A stretch of DNA of 45,922 nucleotides from Eggerthellaceae bacterium (GTDB taxonomy: Bacteria > Actinomycetota > Coriobacteriia > Coriobacteriales > Eggerthellaceae): NCBI GenBank assembly GCA_017459805.1, contig JAFUCE010000144.1:1-45922 (forward strand). The letters run 5' to 3'. Position 1 is the stretch's first letter. Each line of letters opens with the position of its first letter. The translations under genes and the position numbers were made by a program. This document shows positions 16,275 through 22,339 of the stretch, piece after piece. The notes beneath the pieces were generated by a model. That model saw only the letters and a program-made list of their open reading frames with translations, did not search any database and had not been told where the DNA came from.

Positions 16275-17927
16275 TTACTCTAAGGAGAACAGAATAGGAT
16301 AGAGGGGCTGTTCGCCGCGATGCGCATCAATTTCGAGGTCTTCAAACTTTTCTTCAATCGAAGCCACGAGCGCATCAAAGCTATCCTGCGGATAATCTTC
16401 ACCAGCAAGCAAAGTGAGGGTGTCCATGTCGTCGGCACCCATGGTTTCAAGGAGGTCAAGCGTCACTTCTTCGGTGCTCTTGCCCACCGCTTCAATGGAG
16501 CCGTCCGCAATACCGATGGTGTCGCCATTAGCGATGGGGTTACCATGCGCATCATGGCTGTCGCGAATGGCCTGGGTGACTTCACCTGTCAAAACGGCTG
16601 CCGCCGCTTCTGTCATAGCCACGGTGTTGTCGTCAAGCGAAGCTTCCTCATCTGCCACAAACATTGCCGCAAAAGCCTGGGGTACGCTCTTGGTGGGCAC
16701 TACGGCACAGGGAATGTTTGAAACTTCGGCACAACTATTAGCTGCCATAATGATGTTTGAATTGTTCGGCAGAATAATAACCTTTTCCGCATGGGTGGCA
16801 TCCACCGCATCAAGCAGGTCGCACGTGGACGGATTCATGGTCTGGCCACCCGATACCACCACGTCAACGCCAAGGCTTTCCAAAATCTTGGCGTTACCTT
16901 CGCCTGCCGCCACCGCTACAAAGCCAAGCGCTTTGGTGGGCGCTTCGGGTTCACTGGCTGCAGCAGTTGCATCGGCTGCAATTTTGGCGCTGCGCTCTTC
17001 ACTTTGAAGCTGCATGTTATGAATGAAAACTTCAGAGATTTGGCCGCGCTCCAGGAAGTAGGCCAAGACCTTGTCGGGCGTATTGGAATGCACATGCACC
17101 TTAAACTTTGGAATGGCACCAACGCAGAGTTCGCAGTCGCCCATGGTGGCCAAAAACTCAAGAGCTTCGTCCACATCAAGCGTGTCGGAATCGACTAGGA
17201 ATTCGTTGCAATAGCGATATTGCGATCCTTCCCAGTCATTAATTTGTTCGATTTCCACCTTCGGCGCCGCGGTACGTGACGCAGCTAATTCGTCGCCAAG
17301 CGGCTTTTCGCGTCCGATAAGGGCTGTCGCAAATGCATCAAGCAGAATGGCTAGACCAAAGCCGCCTGCATCCACCACGCCGTTGTCTTTCAGCACGGGA
17401 AGTAGGTCGGGTGTGCGCTGCACCGAAGAATAGGCTTCGCCCACAATATAGCTTAGTGCCTCAGACGTTGACATCTTTTTCTTGCGGGCTTGTTTAGACG
17501 CCGTTGTGGCATCCTTGAGCACCGTCAAAATCGTACCTTCAACGGGCTTGCGCACCGCCTGGAAGGCCGTCGTTTGCGCATTGGAAAAGGCCTTTTCGAG
17601 CGAAGCGGTATCGAAGCTTTCCGCGCCTTCGAAACCTTCGCAGAGACCACGCAGAATCTGGCTTGTAATAACACCTGAATTACCACGTGCACCCATCAAG
17701 GCACCGTTAGTAATTGCGCGACGCATATCCTCGGACGAAAAGCCAATGGGCAGGGCCGCCAAATTGTCCACGACCGACTGAATGGTGAGGCTCATATTGG
17801 TACCCGTGTCGCCATCGGGCACAGGAAAGACATTGAGGCGATTCACTTCTTCCTTGCGTTCAGACAGAGTGCGCGCCGCAATAGCAATGGCATTCATGAT
17901 TTCGTTGCTTGTATATGTTTCAGACAT
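16275..17927 (-). CDS. DAK2-domain fatty acid kinase catalytic subunit FakA-like
   Basis: FakA-type protein: an N-terminal DhaL/DAK2 kinase domain (1-200) followed by a long FakA C-terminal region. The kinase domain shows VPDGDTGTNMS (36-46), whose aspartates bind magnesium-ATP, and NGALMGARGNSGV. In Gram-positives FakA phosphorylates fatty acids held by DegV-family FakB proteins; no degV gene is in this window. The 550 residues match the family. It starts at 17927, 46 bases downstream of the Asp23 gene, a conserved asp23-fakA-recG neighbourhood, with a 138-base spacer before recG. Confidence 0.92.
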   Translation of the reverse strand: MSETYTSNEIMNAIAIAARTLSERKEEVNRLNVFPVPDGDTGTNMSLTIQSVVDNLAALPIGFSSEDMRRAITNGALMGARGNSGVITSQILRGLCEGFEGAESFDTASLEKAFSNAQTTAFQAVRKPVEGTILTVLKDATTASKQARKKKMSTSEALSYIVGEAYSSVQRTPDLLPVLKDNGVVDAGGFGLAILLDAFATALIGREKPLGDELAASRTAAPKVEIEQINDWEGSQYRYCNEFLVDSDTLDVDEALEFLATMGDCELCVGAIPKFKVHVHSNTPDKVLAYFLERGQISEVFIHNMQLQSEERSAKIAADATAAASEPEAPTKALGFVAVAAGEGNAKILESLGVDVVVSGGQTMNPSTCDLLDAVDATHAEKVIILPNNSNIIMAANSCAEVSNIPCAVVPTKSVPQAFAAMFVADEEASLDDNTVAMTEAAAAVLTGEVTQAIRDSHDAHGNPIANGDTIGIADGSIEAVGKSTEEVTLDLLETMGADDMDTLTLLAGEDYPQDSFDALVASIEEKFEDLEIDAHRGEQPLYPILFSLE

Positions 17928-17973
17928 GAGTTTTGTTTCTCCTTGAAAATATGTTCATGAGCAAAGCGATGGG

Positions 17974-18321
17974 CTATTTGCGCACTTTCACGTCCTGTAC
18001 GTGCACGTCAACGCCAGCAACCGGAACCTGGGCGTATTGCTGAAGGGCGAAGGTGACTGCATCAACAAGGTTTTTCGTAACAACCGTAATATTGGTGCCA
18101 TACTCAATAACCACGTAAAGGTCCACTTGCACGCCTTCTTCAGTAGAAGTAACCACCACGCCACGGCGCAGGCGGTTAGCAGGCAACAAGGTCACAATGC
18201 CATCTGCCATGTCGGAGGCCACCATGCCAACTACGCCATAACACTGCATGGCCGCATTGCCCACCACGTCGGCCAACACATCGTTCGCTACATGAAGCTC
18301 GCCAGGAATCTGATTAGTCAT
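17974..18321 (-). CDS. Asp23/Gls24 family envelope stress protein
   Basis: Protein of 115 residues belonging to the Asp23/Gls24 (DUF322) family. It contains the typical ANDVLADVVGNAAMQCYGVVGM segment in two overlapping parts (about 10-33), a central VQVDLYVVIEYGTNI strand and a NLVDAVTFALQQYAQ helix. Members are alkaline-shock or envelope-linked proteins, and the one next to fakA is common across Firmicutes and Actinobacteria. There is no membrane segment. It is divergent from rpmB, the usual layout, with 231 bases between them. Confidence 0.9.
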   Translation of the reverse strand: MTNQIPGELHVANDVLADVVGNAAMQCYGVVGMVASDMADGIVTLLPANRLRRGVVVTSTEEGVQVDLYVVIEYGTNITVVTKNLVDAVTFALQQYAQVPVAGVDVHVQDVKVRK

Positions 18322-18453
18322 TGCATGTCCTTTCGCATACGCTTTTAGCTAGTTTTTATTCCAACTGATTAGTATAACGCCCCGTCATGAGGCTGGGTGT
18401 TTTAATGAGCCATTTCCACAACACCACACAACGCGAAGGAAATATGAAGTAAC

Positions 18454-18481
18454 TAGACAAGCAGGCTGTGTGTGATATAGT
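18454..18481 (+). promoter_or_regulatory. Extended -10 promoter for rpmB
   Basis: TAGACA (18454-18459), a 16-base spacer, then TATAGT (18476-18481) preceded by TG and one base, an extended -10 element. Both hexamers are five-of-six matches to consensus. Transcription would begin near 18488, giving a leader of about 65 bases before the rpmB ATG. Confidence 0.7.
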
Positions 18482-18502
18482 ACGTAGGCTGTTTTATACA
18501 CA

Positions 18503-18527
18503 AAAACGCACCGTCCGCGGGCGTTTT
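18503..18527 (+). promoter_or_regulatory. Terminator-like hairpin in the rpmB leader
   Basis: AAAACGC (18503-18509) pairs with GCGTTTT (18521-18527). Inside it CCG pairs with CGG, leaving one bulged A and a TCCG loop, for ten pairs in all. The 3' arm ends in TTTT, so the hairpin could act as an attenuator. It lies between the predicted transcription start and the rpmB ribosome site. Ribosomal protein leaders are often autoregulated, but no binding site can be proved from sequence. Confidence 0.5.
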
Positions 18528-18552
18528 ACGAATACGAACTGGAGTGATAAAG

Positions 18553-18741
18553 ATGTCAAAGGTATGCGAAATTTGCGGCAAGGCACCCAGCGCTGGGCGC
18601 AGCATTAGCCATAGCCACCGTGTGTCGAACCGTAGCTTCAAGCCCAATATTCAGAAGATGACCATTCGTCAGAACGGCCATGTGCGCCAGGCTAACGTTT
18701 GCACCAAGTGCCTGAAGGCTGGCAAGGTCGAGCGCGCCTAA
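18553..18741 (+). CDS. rpmB: 50S ribosomal protein L28
   Basis: L28, 62 residues, beginning MSKVCEICGKAPSAGRSISHSHRVS in shortened form here as MSKVCEICGKAP. It has two CxxC pairs (CEIC and CTKC), the zinc-binding form of L28. The ATG at 18553 has GGAG eight bases ahead; a GTG nine bases upstream lies on that ribosome site and is rejected. A single-gene transcription unit: promoter at 18454-18481, terminator at 18765-18794. It diverges from the Asp23-fakA-recG series. Confidence 0.97.
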   Translation: MSKVCEICGKAPSAGRSISHSHRVSNRSFKPNIQKMTIRQNGHVRQANVCTKCLKAGKVERA

Positions 18742-18764
18742 GCTACAAGGTTACATGACATTTG

Positions 18765-18794
18765 AAAGAGCCCAGCATGGGCTCTTTTGTTTTG
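18765..18794 (+). terminator. Rho-independent terminator after rpmB
   Basis: Ten-pair stem (18765-18774 with 18778-18787) and a GCA loop, followed by TTTTGTTTTG. The A-rich 5' arm gives a U-rich tail on the minus strand too, so it may also stop transcripts from the acidic protein gene ending at 18821. Confidence 0.88.
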
Positions 18795-18820
18795 CCTGAT
18801 TGAATGCGCCAGGTTTAGCG

Positions 18821-19375
18821 TTATTTGAGCCAGGACTTGAAATCAAACATGGTTTTGATGTCGTCCATGGCCTCTTTCATTTCGCCAGCAATAGCTGCCC
18901 CATCGCGCACGATTGAGCCACCAGCACGCGCAATGTCATTGGCGACATCGGTGGCAGCCTGCACGCTTTCATAGGCCAAGGGATTATAGCTTGGGTCGTC
19001 AGGGTCAAGTTCGAAGTGTTCTTCGAGCACGACATACTCAGATTCGTCGAAGGGCACACGCTTGCCATCAACAAGAATGTATTCGCCATCCTCGTCTTCA
19101 AAGACCTCGAAAACTTCGTCGTCTTCGTCGTCTTCGTCGGCGTCGTCGGCAGCGGTGTCATCTTCGTCGTCGGCAGCGGTGTCATCTTCGTCGTCAGCAG
19201 TGTCGGCAGTATCGTCGGCACCAGTTTCGCTCACTTCATATTCATCTGCATCGAAGGGCACAAATTCGCCATCTACCAGGATAAACTCATTGCCGTCCTC
19301 GTCTTCGTAGACCTCAAACTCTTCAACTTCGACAGCTTCTTCGACTTTAGTTTCCTGTTGCGTCTTTTTCGCCAT
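18821..19375 (-). CDS. Highly acidic protein with duplicated EDEDG motif
   Basis: Unrecognised protein of 184 residues, exceptionally rich in Asp and Glu. It holds two copies of a roughly 25-residue module: VYEDEDGNEFILVDGEFVPF (about 22-41, ending FDADEYEV) and VFEDEDGEYILVDGKRVPF (about 92-110, ending FDESEYVV). A DDTAADDE tandem separates them. The C-terminal third is less acidic and ends in a possible amphipathic helix (MKEAMDDIKTMFDFKSWLK). No signal peptide or membrane segment is seen. The start has AGGAG ahead and overlaps the region just after the smpB stop, so it is probably expressed with smpB. Function unknown; an acidic linker or charge-based binding protein is possible. Confidence 0.8.
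   Translation of the reverse strand: MAKKTQQETKVEEAVEVEEFEVYEDEDGNEFILVDGEFVPFDADEYEVSETGADDTADTADDEDDTAADDEDDTAADDADEDDEDDEVFEVFEDEDGEYILVDGKRVPFDESEYVVLEEHFELDPDDPSYNPLAYESVQAATDVANDIARAGGSIVRDGAAIAGEMKEAMDDIKTMFDFKSWLK
19141..19200. repeat. 24-bp tandem repeat inside the acidic protein gene
   Basis: Two exact 24-base copies at 19141-19164 and 19165-19188, each beginning CGTCGTCGGCAGCGG, plus a partial third copy to 19200. The length is a multiple of three, so copy-number change would keep the frame and only alter the acidic DDTAADDE linker. Confidence 0.85.
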
Positions 19376-19384
19376 ATGGCACTC

Positions 19385-19855
19385 CTAATAGCGTTGCGCA
19401 TCCTTCAAGGCGCGTTCAACTTCGCGCTGGCTTTCTTTCTTTGCCAAATCGGCGCGCTTGTCATAGAGCTTCTTGCCCTTGCACACGGCAAGCTCGACCT
19501 TAACGAGATTGTTTTTTGCAAAGTACATCCGCAGCGGAACCAGCGCCATGCCCTTTTCTTTCACCTGCTGCTCAAGACTGCGGATTTCGTTTTTATGCAG
19601 AAGCAATTTACGGTTACGGTCGGGGTCGGGGTTGGCGATGTTGCCGTGGCTGTAAGGCGCAATATGCAGGTTCATAAGCCAGACTTCCCCTTTGCGCACC
19701 ATGGCAAAGCAATCCGTCAACTGGCAGTTGTTTTCGCGCAGGCTGCATACCTCGGTTCCTGTTAAGGCGATACCTGCTTCATAGGTGCGCAGGACCTCGT
19801 AGTCGTGGAAGGCACGGCGGTTCTTCGCAATGTTTTTTTCTTCACGTTCAACCAT
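19385..19855 (-). CDS. smpB: SsrA-binding protein SmpB
   Basis: Partner of tmRNA in rescue of stalled ribosomes. The 156 residues begin MVEREEKNIAKNRRAFHDYEV and contain the OB-fold signatures GIALTGTEVCSLRENNCQL and NLHIAPYSHGN. The C-terminal tail is basic with KKLYDKRADLAKKESQRE, which inserts in the mRNA channel. I use the ATG at 19855; a longer frame runs upstream into prsW but carries no SmpB similarity. It starts eight bases past the prsW stop, so prsW, smpB and the acidic gene look like one operon. The tmRNA gene was not found here. Confidence 0.96.
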   Translation of the reverse strand: MVEREEKNIAKNRRAFHDYEVLRTYEAGIALTGTEVCSLRENNCQLTDCFAMVRKGEVWLMNLHIAPYSHGNIANPDPDRNRKLLLHKNEIRSLEQQVKEKGMALVPLRMYFAKNNLVKVELAVCKGKKLYDKRADLAKKESQREVERALKDAQRY

Positions 19856-19862
19856 AGCTGTA

Positions 19863-20795
19863 TTAAGCCTTGCTAAAGGGACCTTGATTATCTGTTTGGT
19901 TTTGCTGCACAGGGCGCGAAACAGGCGGCATAGGAGCGCCACTGTTTCCGTACTGGTTTGGTGCCGTATACGTAGGCGCTCCCCCATCAAGACTATTGTC
20001 CACATAGGGGCTATATTGCGAAGAATCAAGCGGCGCGCCGTAGGAATAATTACCTGGTGTACCGCTTTGCGTATTAGCTGGTGTATCCGTTTGGCTTGGG
20101 GCACTAAAAATAGGATGTGCCTTCTTCGACATATGCTTCACGAGGTGCATGGCAATTATCATGATGACCAGCAAGAATACCCAAAAGCCCAGAGCAAAGG
20201 CTTCGTTATTGGCGCTTGCGCAGAAGTCGTAAAAGCCGTGGCCTAAGATGGGCACCACGAGTGCAGCAAGCAGCAGGGCAAACATCTGCCCCGTGTTGCC
20301 CGCATGTTCAGCCCGCTTCGCTAAGCCATAGAAGCAACCCATAAACACGCCGAAAATGGCATGCCCTGGCACCGCCGTAAAGGAACGCACAACAGCCGTA
20401 CTCATGCCGTATTCGTAAACATAGCCAATGTTTTCAAGCGCTGCAAAACCAAGCGAAACAAACACGGCATATACGATGCCGTCAAAAACGTAGTCAAAGG
20501 CCGAATTCTTCCAGGTCTTCAGATACAGAAAAACAAACTTACACAGTTCTTCGGAAAGAGCAATAACGATGAAGTTTTCAAGCAAGAGTTCGTTGATGGT
20601 GTAGGCAGTACGCCCGCCCAGGATGACTTCGCTACCCAAGGTTTCAAGAGCAATGGCAGGAAAGCACGCAAGGGCACCCAGGCCAAAAAGAATGGCCAGC
20701 AACTTCACCGGTTCCTTTTCAACCGGATCATGCTTATACACATACCACAGCAAATACAGCGCTGGTGCAAGTGCCATTACGAGCAAGGTATCCAT
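19863..20795 (-). CDS. PrsW family intramembrane metalloprotease
   Basis: Multi-spanning membrane protein of 310 residues related to PrsW, the B. subtilis site-1 protease acting on the anti-sigma factor RsiW. Conserved protease-type motifs are present: the SEELCK pair (Glu82-Glu83), VFDGIVYA (about 103-110), PGHAIFG (His145) and HGFYDF (His186-Asp190). About seven to eight hydrophobic segments cover residues 1-235. The C-terminal 75 residues form a Pro/Gln/Asn-rich tail likely exposed at the surface of the membrane. A clear AAGGAG ribosome site precedes the ATG. The substrate here is unknown; no sigma/anti-sigma pair is in the window. Confidence 0.88.
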   Translation of the reverse strand: MDTLLVMALAPALYLLWYVYKHDPVEKEPVKLLAILFGLGALACFPAIALETLGSEVILGGRTAYTINELLLENFIVIALSEELCKFVFLYLKTWKNSAFDYVFDGIVYAVFVSLGFAALENIGYVYEYGMSTAVVRSFTAVPGHAIFGVFMGCFYGLAKRAEHAGNTGQMFALLLAALVVPILGHGFYDFCASANNEAFALGFWVFLLVIMIIAMHLVKHMSKKAHPIFSAPSQTDTPANTQSGTPGNYSYGAPLDSSQYSPYVDNSLDGGAPTYTAPNQYGNSGAPMPPVSRPVQQNQTDNQGPFSKA

Positions 20796-20924
20796 AAATT
20801 TGTTTCTCCTTATTTAATATTTCAAATATATGATAGCGCAGCCACTCAAAATCATGCACAATAGAGTACGAAAGCATACGCTTTAACAATACGTATGAAA
20901 CGTAGCGGCGAGAAAGGAAGAAAT

Positions 20925-22151
20925 ATGAAGCCCTTTGAGTTCTATGCACCCACCGATCATATTTTTGGCGAAGGTGTTGTCGACCAGCTTGGCACACGCC
21001 TGGCGGCTGCAGGCTGGAAAAAGGCCCTAATTGTGTATGGCCAGGGCTCGGTCGTGAAGAGCGGCCTGCTCGACAAGGTGAAGGCCATGCTTGACGGTGC
21101 AAGCATAAGCTATGTGGATCTGGGCGGTGTGCGCCCCAACCCCGAAGTCAGCCTCGTGCGCGAAGGTATTGAAAAAGTACGCGCCGAAGGCTGCGACTGC
21201 ATCTTGGCCGTAGGTGGCGGTAGCGCCATCGACTGCGCAAAAGCCATCGGTTTTGGTGCTCCTTATGACGGCGATGCGTGGGACTTCTTCAGCGGCAAGG
21301 CAAGCGTAACGGAATGCCTGCCTATCGCGGTCGTGCTCACCATTCCTGCAACGGGCAGTGAAGCCAGCGGAAGCTGCGTTATCAGCAACGACGAACTCAA
21401 GGCCAAGAACGGCTGCAACGGCGACGCCTTCCGTCCGAAGCTCGCCTTCCTTGACCCGACGCTTTCCTACACCCTGCCCCCCTACCAAACAGCTGCGGGT
21501 GCAACCGACATCATTTCGCATGTGTGCGAACGCTTCTTCAGTGGCGTAGGCGAAGTACCCATCTCCGACCTTATTTCTACGGCAATTGTGCGTACCGTTA
21601 TTGATGCGACGCCCATTGTTTTGGAAGAACCCGAAAACTACGACGCCCGTGCAAACATTATGTGGGCAGGCACCCTGGCGCATAACGACCTTTCCGGTTG
21701 TGGGCGCAGCTTAAATCCTGCTGGCCGTGCGGGCGGTTGGGAAAGCCATGGGCTAGAGCATGCCATCTCTGCCTTTGAACCAGCCATTACCCATGGTGCT
21801 GGCCTGGCAGTAGTAATGCCTGCGTGGATGCGCTACGTCTGGCGTGAAGACCCGCAACGCTTCCTGCTGTTTGGCTATGAAGTCTTCGGCATTGAACCCA
21901 TTGCTGAAGGCGACGAAGGCTATGAAGGCGAAGAAGCTGCCATCGAATGGGCCGTGGAAGCCACGATTGAAGAACTTGCGGCCTTCTTCCAGGAAATTGG
22001 CATGCCTTCTACCCTGGGTGAGTTTGGCATTACAGCAGACAACCTCGATGAGATTTGCGACATCGTGGCAGATGCCAAGGGCGAAGAATTCGGTTGCTTC
22101 AAGAAGCTTAACCGCGCCGACGTTAAAGCTATTTTCGAAAGCTGCCTGTAA
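20925..22151 (+). CDS. Iron-containing alcohol dehydrogenase (butanol dehydrogenase-like)
   Basis: Group III alcohol dehydrogenase of 408 residues that likely interconverts an aldehyde and alcohol with NAD(P)H. The cofactor motif GGGSAIDCAKAIG is visible near residues 100-112. The C-terminal metal-binding region shows the HAISAFEPAITHGAGLAVV run, whose two histidines are usual iron ligands. A later FKKLNRADVKAIF segment ends the protein. The ATG at 20925 has AAAGGAAG seven bases ahead and gives the typical MKPFEFYAPT start. It is a single plus-strand gene with its own terminator. The natural substrate cannot be read from the sequence; BDH/YugJ-like enzymes are the closest family. Confidence 0.93.
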   Translation: MKPFEFYAPTDHIFGEGVVDQLGTRLAAAGWKKALIVYGQGSVVKSGLLDKVKAMLDGASISYVDLGGVRPNPEVSLVREGIEKVRAEGCDCILAVGGGSAIDCAKAIGFGAPYDGDAWDFFSGKASVTECLPIAVVLTIPATGSEASGSCVISNDELKAKNGCNGDAFRPKLAFLDPTLSYTLPPYQTAAGATDIISHVCERFFSGVGEVPISDLISTAIVRTVIDATPIVLEEPENYDARANIMWAGTLAHNDLSGCGRSLNPAGRAGGWESHGLEHAISAFEPAITHGAGLAVVMPAWMRYVWREDPQRFLLFGYEVFGIEPIAEGDEGYEGEEAAIEWAVEATIEELAAFFQEIGMPSTLGEFGITADNLDEICDIVADAKGEEFGCFKKLNRADVKAIFESCL

Positions 22152-22182
22152 GGAGCGCACATTCGAAACGGTACGAACCCAC

Positions 22183-22212
22183 AGGAGTCGCTCACGCGGC
22201 TCCTTTTCTTTT
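22183..22212 (+). terminator. Rho-independent terminator after alcohol dehydrogenase
   Basis: Nine-pair stem AGGAGTCGC (22183-22191) with GCGGCTCCT (22196-22204), TCAC loop and one G-T pair, followed by TTTCTTTT. It begins 31 bases after the stop codon. Confidence 0.85.
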
Positions 22213-22256
22213 CCCGTCAAACACGAAATTGCAAGGGTAAGGCCTAGGCGAGCAAG

Positions 22257-22285
22257 AAACCCCCTCGCATCGTGCGAGGGGGTTT
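22257..22285 (-). terminator. Strong terminator hairpin after the surface protein gene
   Basis: Thirteen-pair perfect stem (22257-22269 with 22273-22285) and a three-base loop, 55 bases past the minus-strand stop of the surface protein. The A/T ends give a short U tract on both strands, so it can work in both directions between the two converging genes. Confidence 0.85.
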
Positions 22286-22339
22286 GCTTTTGAAGTATGT
22301 GCGATGCCAGGCCGAAAGGCAGGGCATCAATTAAGGTTC

